Below are positions 6,528 to 15,341 of a stretch of 64,000 nucleotides of DNA, piece by piece (positions within the stretch are counted from its first letter, which is position 1; every line of letters starts with the position of its first letter). The DNA lies in the NCBI RefSeq assembly GCF_029892095.1, contig NZ_JARZAE010000004.1:7440001-7504000 (forward strand). Reading direction: 5' to 3'. The stretch is from Kitasatospora sp. MAP12-44 (GTDB lineage Bacteria > Actinomycetota > Actinomycetes > Streptomycetales > Streptomycetaceae). The notes under the pieces were generated by a model, which did not search any database, was not told the DNA's origin, and was given only the letters and a program-made list of their open reading frames with translations. Position numbers and translations under genes: made by a program.

Positions 6528-7487
6528 GTGCGTTGGAAGCGAGCGGTGTGTGCGGGTCTGGGAGTCGCGCTGGGGATGGCACTGCCGGCCACCTCCTCGC
6601 CGGCGGCCGAGGCCGGACGCCCGTCCGGGGCGGTCAGGGTGGCCGCGCTGCAGGCCCCGGCGGCCCCGGCCTCGGACACCTGCGACCCGCAGGCCAGCCT
6701 GACGCCGAGCGCGTTGCCCGCGCCCGGTGCGCCGATGCCCGCCGGTTCGACCATGGCGAAGATCCAGAGCCGGGGGCGGCTGATCGCGGCCGTCGACCAG
6801 ACGTCCTACCTCTGGGGCTATCGCGATCCCGGCACGGGGACACTGGAGGGCTTTGATGTCGACCTGGTGCACGCCATCGCGAAGGCGCTGTTCGGCGATC
6901 CCGACAAGGTGGAGTTCCGGGCCGTCAGTTCCGCGCAGCGGCTGACCGCGGTGGCCTCGGGTGAGGTCGACATCGCCGCCGACTCGATCACCATGACCTG
7001 CGCGCGCGAGCAGCAGGTCGCGTTCAGCACCGACTACTACAACGACGGCCAGCGGCTGCTGGTGCGCACCGACTCCGGCGCCCACGACCTCGCCGACCTC
7101 GCCGGTCGCAAGGTCTGCGCGGCGAGTGGGACCACCTCGATCGCCACCCTGGGACAGGCAGTCCCGGCGGTGGTGCCGGTGGGGGTCACCGACTGGACGG
7201 ACTGCCTGGTACTGCTCCAACTCGGCCAGGTGGACGGCATTTCCACCGACGAGCACATCCTCCAGGGGCTCCAGGCGCAGGACCCGCAGACCGAAGTGGT
7301 CGGCCCGGCCTTCACCTTCGAGCCGCACGGGCTGGCGATCGCGAAGCAGAACAGTGACTTCGTCCGCTTCACCAACGCCGTCCTGGAGCAGCTGCGCACG
7401 GGCGGCGGCTGGCAGCAGCTCTACACGCACTGGATGGGGCGCTTCGGTCAGGCGGCGCAGCAGCCGGCGCCGCACTACCTGCCGTAA
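6528..7487 (+). CDS. Secreted glutamate/amino-acid type solute-binding protein (SBP_bac_3), orphan
   Basis: A 319-residue extracytoplasmic binding protein. An N-terminal signal (RWKRAVCAGLGVALGMALPATSSPAAEA) is followed by a linker and the family-3 fold: IQSRGRLIAAVDQTSYLWGYRDP, LEGFDVDLVHAIAKAL, and DIAADSITMTCAREQQVAFSTDYY, the strand order seen in GluB/GlnH. The GTG at 6528 is chosen because GGGGAGG ends six to seven bases upstream; a GTG at 6513 would place that site inside the gene. No lipobox is obvious. No permease or ATPase is adjacent, so the partner transporter must be elsewhere, or the protein serves as a sensor. It ends within a terminator hairpin. Confidence 0.85.
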   Translation: MRWKRAVCAGLGVALGMALPATSSPAAEAGRPSGAVRVAALQAPAAPASDTCDPQASLTPSALPAPGAPMPAGSTMAKIQSRGRLIAAVDQTSYLWGYRDPGTGTLEGFDVDLVHAIAKALFGDPDKVEFRAVSSAQRLTAVASGEVDIAADSITMTCAREQQVAFSTDYYNDGQRLLVRTDSGAHDLADLAGRKVCAASGTTSIATLGQAVPAVVPVGVTDWTDCLVLLQLGQVDGISTDEHILQGLQAQDPQTEVVGPAFTFEPHGLAIAKQNSDFVRFTNAVLEQLRTGGGWQQLYTHWMGRFGQAAQQPAPHYLP

Positions 7488-7509
7488 GCGTGAACGGCAG
7501 GTAGTGCGG
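7470..7509. terminator. Bidirectional hairpin terminator overlapping the SBP stop
   Basis: A 16-bp perfect inverted repeat (7470-7485 and 7494-7509) with an 8-nt loop covers the last codons of the binding-protein gene and lies directly before the end of the convergent GH92 gene. Confidence 0.8.
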
Positions 7510-7514
7510 ACACA

Positions 7515-10500
7515 TCAGCCCGTGACGGTGACGCCGTCGGGGACGTTGCCGACCGTGACGGGCGGGCCGGCGGTACCGGTGGCCGGGTCCACCGGGCGGA
7601 CGTCGTTGACGTTGGAGTCCACCGCCCAGAGCGCCGAGCCGTCCGGGGCGAAGGCCAGCGCGTAGGTGCCGGCGCCGGTGGGGATGAGCGCCCCGGCGGT
7701 GTCGGTGGCCGTGTCGATCGGGGTGACGCCGCCGGCGCCGCTCGCCGCCACATAGGCCGTCCTGCCGTACGGTGCGACGGCGACGTACTCCGGGCTGGAG
7801 CCGACGGGCACGGTGGCGACCACCTGGTAGTCGGCCGTGTCGATCACCGACACCGTGCCGGCGCCGTTGTCGGTGACGTAGGCGCGGCTGCCGTCCGGGG
7901 TGAAGGCGATGCCGAAGGGCGCGGCGCCGACCGCGATGGTGCGGGTGACCGCGCGGGTGGCGAGGTCGACCACGCTGACCGTGCCGTCGCCCTGGTCGGC
8001 GACCCACAGCTCGCCGCCGCCGGGGCGCACCCGCAGCCGTTCGGGCTGGCCGCCGACCTTGATCGGCGGGCCGGCGGTGAGTGTGGCGGTGTCGATCGGC
8101 TGGACCGTTCCGTCGCCGAAGTCGCTGACCCAGACGGTCTTCTGGTCCGGGGTGGGCGCGACGTCGGCGGCGGTGGTGCCGACCTTGACGGTGGCGGTGA
8201 CGGCGTTGCTGGTGAGGTCGACCACGGTGACGTCGTTGGTGTTGTTGTTGGCGACGAAGAGCCGGCCGTCGGCCGTCGCCATGCCGTCGGGGCCGTTGCC
8301 GACGGTGATCGGCGGCCCGGCGTTGCGGGTGCGGGTGTCCACCGGAGTGACGGTGTTGTCGCTGTAGTTGGAGACGTAGGCGGTCGGGATGGTCTGGCCG
8401 GGTTGGGCGACGGTGACCAGCAGGTGGGTGCGCGCCAGCACGGCGCCGTTGCCGGCCTGCGCGGTGAGCGCGACCTGGTAGTAGCCGGTCGCCGTGCCCG
8501 CGGCGGCGGTGAGGGTGACGGGCGTGGCGGCGCCGGCGCCGGGCGCGGCGGTCACGGTCGCACCGGCCGGGCCGGCGCTCAGGCCCGTCGGCGCGGTGGC
8601 CTGCCAGCTGACGGTGGCGGGGGCGCTGCCGGCCGTGTTGTCGACGGTGACCTGCACCGTCGCGCTGGCGCCGGGGGCGATCCTGACCTGCCCGGGCGCG
8701 GCGGTCAGCGCGGCGCGCGTGCTCGGCGGGAAGGCGGGCTGACCGGAGCCGTAGGAGGGCGGGGCGTCGCCCGGGCCGGCGCCCCAGTGGGTGTCCGGGG
8801 TGGCGCCGAGGGTGAAGTCCAGCCGGTGGGTTCGGCTCAGGTCGACCCAGGTACGGGAGGAGGCATGTCCGTCCACGGCCAGCCGCTGGACGTAAGTTCC
8901 GCCGGTGCCAGCCGCGTTGATCGTCAGGTCGTGGCCGCCGGGGCCGTGCAGCACGGCGTGCGGGAAGAGCGGGCTGCCGAGCACCAGCAGCGGCACGCCC
9001 GGGGTCTGCGGGTAGACGCCGAGCGCCGCCCAGACGTACCACGAGCTCATCGCGCCGAGGTCGTCGTTGCCGGGCTCGCCGCCCGGGGTGGGGGAGTAGA
9101 GCGAGTCCATGATGGACCGGACGGTGGACTGGGTCTTCCAGGGCTGCCCGAGGCTGTCGTACACCCACGGGGTGTCGAAGGCCGGCTCGTTGCCCTGCCA
9201 GTGGTAGGGCTGGTTGGGACCGGCGTTGAGCTGGGTGAAGTAGTCGTCCAGCCGGGCGGTGGCGGCCTGGTCGCCGCCCATGCCGTTGATCAGGCCGCGC
9301 AGGTTCTGCGGGACCATCCAGGTGTACTGCGCCGCGTTGCCCTCCTGGAAGCCGCTCTGCCCGAAGCCGCCGCTGGTCTGCACGGGCGGACCGGCGGGGA
9401 AGGCGCCGTCGGCGTCGCGCGGTTGGATGTAGCCGGTGGCGGTGTCGAAGAGGTCGGCCCAGTTCTGCGAGCGCTGCTGGAACCTGGCGGCGGTGTCCGA
9501 CTGGCCCAGTGCGGTGGCCAGTTGATCGATCGAGAAGTCGGCGATCGCGTATTCCAGCGTCTCCGATGCTCCGTTGGGCACCGGGCTGATCGAGTCGGAG
9601 CCGACGTTGGGCACATAGCCCTTGGCCAAGTAGTCGGCTCCGTGCGGACGTTCGGCGTACCAGCCCTGACCGGGCGCGCCGCTGGTGTTCTCCGCGCCGT
9701 GCACCATGGCCTGCAGCGCGTGGCCGGCGTCGAAGCCGCGGGCGCCGAAGGCGTAGGCATCGGCCAGGATCGGATCGGCCGGGTCGCCGTTCATCACGCC
9801 TGTGTAGCCGTTGGCCACCGGCCACTTGGGCAGCCAGCCGCCCTGGTCGGCGTCGTTGAGCAGCGAGGTCGCCATGTCGCTGGTCTCGTCGGGCGCCAGT
9901 TGGGCCAGCAGCGGCACCTGGGAGCGGTAGATGTCCCAGCCGGAGAAGTTGCTGTACTGGGCGTGGCCCGGCGGGGCGGTGTGGATCGCGCCGTCGAAGC
10001 CCGGGTAGCGGCCGTCCGCGTCGCTGAACAGGTTCGGGTGCAGCAGCGAGTGGTAGAGCGCGGTGTAGAAGGTGGCCTGCTGGGTGCGGGTGCCACCGGC
10101 GATGGAGATGCCGCGCAGTCGGCGGTTCCACAGCGCCCTCGCCTGTGCGGCCACCTGGTTGACGTCCCAACTGCCGCTGTCGCTGCGCAGATTAGCCTCG
10201 GCGCCCTGGGTGCTGACGTAGGAGACCGCGACCCGCATGCCGACCACCGGGTTGCTGCGGGTGTCGAAGGTCAGCCAGCCGCCAGCCACCACACCGCTTG
10301 CCGCAGCAGTGTTCTGACGCGCCGTCAATTGCTTGCCCGTCAACTGCTTGGCAGCAGGCTGCTGGACGCCGCTGACCGTCACGCTGCCGCTGCCCACGCT
10401 GACCCGCTCGGTGGCCGGGGACTGGCCGCCCCAGGTGCCGGAGGCGGTGAACGGGCGGTCGAAGACGGCGGCGAAGTGCACGGTGTAGGTGTCGGGTTGG

Positions 10501-11132
10501 CCGCAGAAGTGGCCGCTGGTGACGGAGCCGGTGATCTCGTGGTCGCCGACGGTGCTGAACGCGGCGGCCGAGCCGCCGTTCTCGCTGGCGGCGGCCTTCA
10601 CCAGCAGCTGCGCCTGGTCGGTCGCGGGGAAGGTGAAGCGGCCGACGCCCGTCCGCGCGGTGACGGCCAGCTCGGTGCGCACGCCCCCGGCGGTGGTCGC
10701 GTACGAGCCCGGGTGGGCGGTCTCCGAGGTGTGGTCGAAGGCCGCCGTCGCCGAACCGGGGTCGGCCGGCAGGGCGCCGGTCAGCGGGAGGAAGGGGAAG
10801 TCGCCGGCGATGGCGCAGCCCGGCCCGGAGAGGTGGGTGAGGCTGAAGCCGGTGATCGAGGAGTCCGTCGTGTTGTAGCCGCCGCCCGGTGGGCGTGACG
10901 GTGTGTCAGGACTCCACTGCAGCATGCCGAACGGCACGTCCGCGCCGGGAAAGGTGTCCACCTGCCCGACCACGGCGCCGCCACTGCCGGTGCCGACGAA
11001 CGGGTCGACCAGCGAGGCCGGGTCGGCGACCACGGCGGAGTCCGCCGCGGCGACGGCGGTCGCGGTCGGGGTGAGCGTGACGGCGGCCAGCAGGGCGCCG
11101 GCCAGCAGGAGCGTGCGCAGGGAGCGGGACAC
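7515..11132 (-). CDS. Secreted GH92 alpha-1,2-mannosidase fused to a YVTN beta-propeller
   Basis: A 1,205-residue exported protein. After a signal peptide (RTLLLAGALLAAVTLTPTATAVAAA) the GH92 catalytic region runs from DPFVGTGSGG to about residue 780. It shows the family's GNEPAFDTPWVYDSLGQPWKTQ and GGEPGNDDLGAMSSWYVW segments, which carry the catalytic Glu and the Asp pair; GH92 enzymes are calcium-dependent exo-alpha-mannosidases acting on N-glycans and similar mannans. A linker domain with NEW3-like strands follows. The last 290 or so residues contain seven YVTN-type repeats (NYSDNTVTPV, NNNTNDVTVV, DFGDGTVQPI and so on), enough for a closed seven-bladed propeller. It starts with GTG and is the last gene of the LacI-controlled sugar ABC operon. 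Confidence 0.93.
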   Translation of the reverse strand: MSRSLRTLLLAGALLAAVTLTPTATAVAAADSAVVADPASLVDPFVGTGSGGAVVGQVDTFPGADVPFGMLQWSPDTPSRPPGGGYNTTDSSITGFSLTHLSGPGCAIAGDFPFLPLTGALPADPGSATAAFDHTSETAHPGSYATTAGGVRTELAVTARTGVGRFTFPATDQAQLLVKAAASENGGSAAAFSTVGDHEITGSVTSGHFCGQPDTYTVHFAAVFDRPFTASGTWGGQSPATERVSVGSGSVTVSGVQQPAAKQLTGKQLTARQNTAAASGVVAGGWLTFDTRSNPVVGMRVAVSYVSTQGAEANLRSDSGSWDVNQVAAQARALWNRRLRGISIAGGTRTQQATFYTALYHSLLHPNLFSDADGRYPGFDGAIHTAPPGHAQYSNFSGWDIYRSQVPLLAQLAPDETSDMATSLLNDADQGGWLPKWPVANGYTGVMNGDPADPILADAYAFGARGFDAGHALQAMVHGAENTSGAPGQGWYAERPHGADYLAKGYVPNVGSDSISPVPNGASETLEYAIADFSIDQLATALGQSDTAARFQQRSQNWADLFDTATGYIQPRDADGAFPAGPPVQTSGGFGQSGFQEGNAAQYTWMVPQNLRGLINGMGGDQAATARLDDYFTQLNAGPNQPYHWQGNEPAFDTPWVYDSLGQPWKTQSTVRSIMDSLYSPTPGGEPGNDDLGAMSSWYVWAALGVYPQTPGVPLLVLGSPLFPHAVLHGPGGHDLTINAAGTGGTYVQRLAVDGHASSRTWVDLSRTHRLDFTLGATPDTHWGAGPGDAPPSYGSGQPAFPPSTRAALTAAPGQVRIAPGASATVQVTVDNTAGSAPATVSWQATAPTGLSAGPAGATVTAAPGAGAATPVTLTAAAGTATGYYQVALTAQAGNGAVLARTHLLVTVAQPGQTIPTAYVSNYSDNTVTPVDTRTRNAGPPITVGNGPDGMATADGRLFVANNNTNDVTVVDLTSNAVTATVKVGTTAADVAPTPDQKTVWVSDFGDGTVQPIDTATLTAGPPIKVGGQPERLRVRPGGGELWVADQGDGTVSVVDLATRAVTRTIAVGAAPFGIAFTPDGSRAYVTDNGAGTVSVIDTADYQVVATVPVGSSPEYVAVAPYGRTAYVAASGAGGVTPIDTATDTAGALIPTGAGTYALAFAPDGSALWAVDSNVNDVRPVDPATGTAGPPVTVGNVPDGVTVTG

Positions 11133-11146
11133 TCGGCGACCTCGCG

Positions 11147-11187
11147 GGAGGGGTTGGGGGAGGTGGGTGGGGAGGTGGGTGGGTGGG
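11147..11187 (+). other. G-run tract between the sugar SBP and GH92 genes
   Basis: The plus strand carries many short G-runs separated by one or two bases (from gggaggggttggggg to gggtgggtggg), a sequence able to form a G-quadruplex. The operon is read from the other strand, so its transcript is C-rich here. No function can be assigned. Confidence 0.6.
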
Positions 11188-12186
11188 TCAGGAGGTGCAG
11201 TCGGCCTTGTAGAGGAACTGGGCGGTGGCCGGGTCCTTGAGGTTGTCCCGGGTGATGCTCGCCAGGTTGGTCTGGATGGTGGCGGTGACCGGCCGCTTGC
11301 CGATCGCGTTGCCCAGCTGGTCGACCGCCTGCTGCCCGATCCCGTACGGGTCCTGGGAGATCAGCGCGTCCACCGCGCCGCTCTGCAGGGCCTGGACCTG
11401 CTCGGGGCCGGCGTCGAAGGAGACCACCTTGATCCTGCCCTGCTTGCCGGCGTTCTTCAGGCCGGTCCCCACGCCCTCGCCGGTCTGCGAGTTGGCGGTG
11501 AAGATGCCGGCCAGGCCGGGGTGCGTGGACAGTTCGTCGCTGACGGCGGAGGCCGCGCCCTGGGCGGTGTCACCGACCTGGCGAACGTCGTCGATGCGCA
11601 AGTTCGGGTACTGGGCGGCCAGTTCCTGCTTGAAGCCCTGGATCCGGGCGTTGGTGGTGGTCGTCGTCAGGTCGGGGGTGAGCACCACGATCTCTCCGGT
11701 GCCGCCGGCGCCCAGGAGTTGGGCCATCGTGTCGGCGGCCTTCCGGCCACCCTGGAGGTTGTTGGAGGAGATGTGCGTGACGCCGAGCGAGGCGTCGGTC
11801 AGCGAGGTGTCCACGATCGCCACCTTGCTGCCCGCGCTCTGCAGCGTCCTCACCGGCGCGGCCAGCGAGTTGGGGTCCACCGGCGAGATCAGCACGCCGT
11901 CGGGACGGGTGGCGGCGACGCTGTTCACCGAGTCGACCTGCTCGGGCACGCTCCAGTCGGCCGAGCCGGTGGCGCTGAACTTGTAGCCGAGCTTCTTCGC
12001 CTCGGCGCTCGCCCCGCACTTCATGGTGATGTAGAAGGGGTCGCCGGTCTTGCCGGCGATGAACGCGATGCTCGTCGCGCCGCCACCCGCGCCGCCCCCG
12101 CTGCTGGAGCAGCCGGTGAGCGCGGTGACGGCGGTGGCGCCGAGGACGGCGGCTGCGCAGAGCAGCCGGTAGTTCGTGGAGTACAC
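11188..12186 (-). CDS. Sugar ABC transporter substrate-binding lipoprotein (RbsB-like)
   Basis: A 332-residue periplasmic-binding-protein type I (ribose/galactose class). The lipoprotein signal ends in the lipobox LTGC at about residues 23-26, followed by a Ser/Gly linker. The mature part begins TSIAFIAGKTGDPFYITMKCGASAEAKKLGYKF, the classic RbsB start, and contains GVLISPVDPNSLAAPVRTLQSAGSKVAIVDT and GIFTANSQTGEGVGTGLKNAGK. It captures a sugar for the permease and ATPase encoded just upstream. The GTG start has GAGAGGGG seven bases upstream. The GH92 mannosidase downstream suggests mannose or a mannoside as ligand; that is inference. Confidence 0.92.
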   Translation of the reverse strand: MYSTNYRLLCAAAVLGATAVTALTGCSSSGGGAGGGATSIAFIAGKTGDPFYITMKCGASAEAKKLGYKFSATGSADWSVPEQVDSVNSVAATRPDGVLISPVDPNSLAAPVRTLQSAGSKVAIVDTSLTDASLGVTHISSNNLQGGRKAADTMAQLLGAGGTGEIVVLTPDLTTTTTNARIQGFKQELAAQYPNLRIDDVRQVGDTAQGAASAVSDELSTHPGLAGIFTANSQTGEGVGTGLKNAGKQGRIKVVSFDAGPEQVQALQSGAVDALISQDPYGIGQQAVDQLGNAIGKRPVTATIQTNLASITRDNLKDPATAQFLYKADCTS

Positions 12187-12210
12187 CTTGAGAACCCCTC
12201 TCGGTCGGGC

Positions 12211-13203
12211 CTACATACGTTGGCGCCTGCGGCGGCGGAGCTGGTCGAAGTAGACGGCCACGATCAGGACGCCGCCCACCGCGACGGTCTGCCAGAACGA
12301 CTGCACCTGAAGGATGGTGAAGCCGCTCTGCAGCACCGCCGGGATGAAGACGCCGATCACGGTGCCGATCACCGAGCCGACGCCGCCGAACAGGCTGGTG
12401 CCGCCCAGCACGACGGCGGCGATCGCGTTCAGGTTGTCCTGGGTGCCGCTGGTCAGCGTGGTGCTGCTGAAGTGCGCCAGGTTCAACACCCCGGCCAGGC
12501 CGGCGAGTAGGCCGGAGAGCGCATACACCTTGATCAGGTGGCGGTCGACCCGGATGCCGACCCGCGCGGCCGCCTCGGTGTTGGAGCCGATCGCCCGGGT
12601 GTAGCGGCCGAACCTGGTGAGCCCGAGCCCGAGGGCGGCCACCGCGACCACCAGCACGGCGATCACGATCAGCCACGGCACGCCCAGCACACTGCCGCTG
12701 CCCACCGAATCGGTGAGCGCGGTCGGCACATTCCCCACGTCCACGCCGTGGGTGAGGATCTGGCCGAAGCCCAGTGCCATGCCGAGCGTCCCGAGCGTGA
12801 CGATCAGCGGTGGCACCTTGGCCTTGGCGACCAGGAACCCGTTGAGCGCGCCCCAAGTCAGCCCGGCCAGCAGGCCGGCGGCGGTGCCGGCGGCGATCAC
12901 GCCCCAGCCGGCCCGCGGGCCGCTGTCCAGGGCGTTCATGGTGCGGGCGGCGATCACCCCGGAGAAGATCAGCACCGAACCGACCGAGAGGTCGATTCCG
13001 GCGGTCACGATCACGAAGGTCTGGCCGACCGCGAGCAGCACCAGGATGGCCGACTCGGTGGCGATGCTGCGGAACTCGAAAACGGTGGCGAAGGAGGTCG
13101 GCCGCAGGATCGAGAAGACCGCCACCAGGGCGGCCAGGACGAGGAAGGTCCAGACCGTGTTCTGGCCGCGCAGGCGCCGCGCGGCCTCGCGCAGTTCGGT
13201 CAT
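12211..13203 (-). CDS. Sugar ABC transporter permease (RbsC-like)
   Basis: A 330-residue integral membrane protein of the ribose/xylose-type BPD_transp_2 family, with about eight to ten hydrophobic segments. Diagnostic stretches are GQTFVIVTAGIDLSVGSVLIFSGV and FGRYTRAIGSNTEAAARVGIRVDRHLIKVYALSG, the latter containing the ATPase-coupling EAA-like loop. A final VLGGTSLFGGVGSVIGTVIGVF also fits. Its ATG (13201-13203) overlaps the TGA of the ATPase gene as ATGA, showing translational coupling; the far longer frame upstream is antisense noise over the ATPase. It forms the pore for the sugar delivered by the neighbouring lipoprotein. Confidence 0.93.
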   Translation of the reverse strand: MTELREAARRLRGQNTVWTFLVLAALVAVFSILRPTSFATVFEFRSIATESAILVLLAVGQTFVIVTAGIDLSVGSVLIFSGVIAARTMNALDSGPRAGWGVIAAGTAAGLLAGLTWGALNGFLVAKAKVPPLIVTLGTLGMALGFGQILTHGVDVGNVPTALTDSVGSGSVLGVPWLIVIAVLVVAVAALGLGLTRFGRYTRAIGSNTEAAARVGIRVDRHLIKVYALSGLLAGLAGVLNLAHFSSTTLTSGTQDNLNAIAAVVLGGTSLFGGVGSVIGTVIGVFIPAVLQSGFTILQVQSFWQTVAVGGVLIVAVYFDQLRRRRRQRM

Positions 13204-13994
13204 GCCGGCTCCGTAAGGTGGTGGTCGGGGTTGTCGTTGCCCTCGTTGTCGAGCGCGCCGGTCATCGCGGCGACCAGTTCCTCCAGCGAGGTCCGGGCGG
13301 CGGCGAACCGCGCCACCCGCCGTCCCAGCCGCAGGACTTCGACCCGGTCGGCCACCGACAGCACCTCGGGCATGTTGTGGCTGATCAGCACCACCGAGAC
13401 GCCGCGGTCCCGGACGCGCCGGATCAGGTCGAGCACCCGGGCGCGCTGCACCACGCCGAGCGCGGCGGTCGGCTCGTCCATGAAGACGATCCGCGAGGCC
13501 CAGGCGACCGAGCGGGCGATCGCCACGCTCTGCCGCTGGCCGCCGGAGAGGGTGGCCACCGGGGCGCCGATGTCGCGCAGCTCGATGCCGAGTTCGGCGA
13601 AGGCCTCGACGGCGCGGGCGTTCATCGCCCGCTTGTCGAGCACGCCCAGCAGGCCGAGCAGCCCGCCGCGCACCTGCTCGCGGCCGAGGAACAGGTTGGC
13701 GGCCGCGTCCAGGTCGGCCGCCAGGGCGAGATCCTGGTAGACGGTCTCGATGCCCAGTGCCTGGGCGTCGCGGGGACCGCCGAACGACAGTGGCCGACCC
13801 TCCAGGAGGATCTCCCCGCCGTCCGGGGCGATCGCCCCGACCAGCGTCTTGACCAGAGTTGACTTGCCGGCGCCGTTGTCGCCGACCAGAGCCACTACCT
13901 CGCCCGGGTGGATCGCGAAGTCCGCGCCGCTCAGCGCCTGCACCTGGCCGTAGGTCTTGACGAGCCGCCGGGCCTCCAAGAGGGGTTCGGGCAC
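13200..13994 (-). CDS. Sugar ABC transporter ATP-binding protein (single-cassette RbsA-like)
   Basis: A 264-residue ABC ATPase. Walker A is GDNGAGKST (about residues 37-45), the signature is ATLSGGQRQSVAIARS, Walker B is RIVFMDEPTAALG, and the switch His is in VVLISHNMPEV. Classical RbsA proteins carry two cassettes; this one has a single cassette, a form common in actinomycetes and presumably a homodimer. It is the first gene of the sugar operon; its upstream region carries the LacI-type operators. A possible ribosome site (AGGAACGGTGCCC region) precedes the ATG. Confidence 0.93.
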   Translation of the reverse strand: MPEPLLEARRLVKTYGQVQALSGADFAIHPGEVVALVGDNGAGKSTLVKTLVGAIAPDGGEILLEGRPLSFGGPRDAQALGIETVYQDLALAADLDAAANLFLGREQVRGGLLGLLGVLDKRAMNARAVEAFAELGIELRDIGAPVATLSGGQRQSVAIARSVAWASRIVFMDEPTAALGVVQRARVLDLIRRVRDRGVSVVLISHNMPEVLSVADRVEVLRLGRRVARFAAARTSLEELVAAMTGALDNEGNDNPDHHLTEPA

Positions 13995-14057
13995 CGTTCC
14001 TCCTTGCTCTGTGCGCAGGTGTCGTCAACTGCCGTGGGTCGTGCGGTCGATGGCGAG

Positions 14058-14069
14058 GACAACGTTGTC
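14058..14069. promoter_or_regulatory. Palindromic LacI-type operator, operon side
   Basis: GACAACGTTGTC is a perfect 12-bp palindrome with the central CG typical of LacI-family operators, 64 bp upstream of the ATPase start. The same motif recurs near the lacI start. Confidence 0.75.
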
Positions 14070-14228
14070 GCGGTTGGCATGTACTCACGGAACCTGAGGG
14101 GCTGTCAAGGGGTTCGACCGTAACCACGACCGTAACCACCGGGGCGTATGGGGTCGTCAAGTAGCCCTGGGGAGCGATGACTTGGCGTCCGGAGCGGCAG
14201 CGAGTGGCCGGGCGTGGCGGAAACTCCT

Positions 14229-14240
14229 GGCAACGTTGTC
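14229..14240. promoter_or_regulatory. Palindromic LacI-type operator, regulator side
   Basis: GGCAACGTTGTC differs by one base from the palindrome at 14058 and lies 40 bp upstream of the lacI start. A further half-like site cgcgttgtcat follows at 14243. This suggests autoregulation together with control of the divergent sugar operon. Confidence 0.7.
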
Positions 14241-14279
14241 ATCGCGTTGTCATCTCGTCGAGGTCAGGGAAGGCGGCCC

Positions 14280-15296
14280 GTGTCTGGACAGCCCGCGTCG
14301 GGACGGCCCACCATGAAGGACGTCGCGGCGGCGGCCGACGTCGGCCTGAAGACGGTCTCCCGGGTGGTCAACGGCGAGCCGGGGGTGCGCGAAGCGACGG
14401 CCGAGCGGGTCCGCCGGGCGGTGGCCCAACTCGGCTTCCGACGCAACGACAGCGCGCGGCTGCTGCGCCAGGGGCGTCACACCTGCAGCGTCGGGCTGAT
14501 CCTGGAGGACGTCTCGGATCCGTTCTCGTCAGCTCTCCACCGGGCGGTCGAGGAGGTGGCCCGGGCGCACGGATCGCTGCTCTTCACCGGCTCCTCGGCC
14601 GCCGACCCCGAGCGCGAGCAGGAGTTGGCGCTGGCCTTCTGCGCCCGCCGGGTCGACGGCCTGATCGTCGTGCCGACCGCCGCCGACCACGGCTACCTGG
14701 CGCTGGAGACGGCGGCCGGCACCCCCGTCGTCGCGGTGGATCGCCCGCTGCCGGGCCTGGCGGCCGACGCGGTGCTCAGCGACAATCGGGGCGGCGCCCG
14801 GCGCGGCGTCGAACACCTGCTGCGCCAGGGCCACCGCCGGATCGGCTATCTCGGCGACCTGCCGGGCATCTTCACGGCGGGCGAGCGACTGCTCGGCTAC
14901 CGGCAGGCGATGGCGGCGGCGGGGTGCGAGGTGCAGGAGCGCTGGGTCTCGATGGGCGGCCCGGACCCGGTCGGCATCCGGCTGGCGCTGGACCGGATGC
15001 TCACCGGCCGCTGGCCGGTCACCGCACTGATGAGCGGCAACAACCGGACCAGCGTGGCCGTTCTGCGCGAGTGGACCGGCCGGGCGCGGCGTCCGGCGCT
15101 GGTCGGGTTCGACGACTTCGAACTCGCCGACCTGCTCGCCATCCCCGTGACCGTCGTCGCCCAGGATCCGGCGGGTCTGGGTCGGACGGCGGCCGAGCTG
15201 CTCTTCCGCCGGCTGGCCGGTGAGCACGGCCAGCCCCAGCGGATCGAACTCCCCACCCGGCTGATCCCGCGCGGCAGCGGGGAGTTGGCGAGCTGA
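14280..15296 (+). CDS. LacI-family repressor of the sugar operon
   Basis: A 338-residue regulator. The N-terminal DNA-binding region reads TMKDVAAAADVGLKTVSRVVNGEPGVREATAERVRRAV, a textbook LacI helix-turn-helix plus hinge. The rest is a type I periplasmic-binding-like effector domain (CSVGLILEDVSDPFSSALHRAVEEVA and LIVVPTAADHG). The GTG at 14280 follows AGGGAAGG; an upstream GTG at 14214 would run through the operator at 14229 and is disfavoured. The gene diverges from the sugar ABC/GH92 operon, and matching palindromes flank the promoter region, so it probably represses both units until its sugar ligand appears. Confidence 0.92.
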   Translation: MSGQPASGRPTMKDVAAAADVGLKTVSRVVNGEPGVREATAERVRRAVAQLGFRRNDSARLLRQGRHTCSVGLILEDVSDPFSSALHRAVEEVARAHGSLLFTGSSAADPEREQELALAFCARRVDGLIVVPTAADHGYLALETAAGTPVVAVDRPLPGLAADAVLSDNRGGARRGVEHLLRQGHRRIGYLGDLPGIFTAGERLLGYRQAMAAAGCEVQERWVSMGGPDPVGIRLALDRMLTGRWPVTALMSGNNRTSVAVLREWTGRARRPALVGFDDFELADLLAIPVTVVAQDPAGLGRTAAELLFRRLAGEHGQPQRIELPTRLIPRGSGELAS

Positions 15297-15341
15297 AGGG
15301 CGCGGCCTGCGCAGTGGGTGGTGGGTGGTGGGTGGCGCAGG

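Noticed and set aside
8403..10898. An 831-codon open frame on the plus strand opposite the GH92 gene
   Set aside because: It is the antisense of a well-supported gene, is Gly/Val/Arg-rich without domain motifs and has no ribosome site; long spurious frames are common at this GC content.
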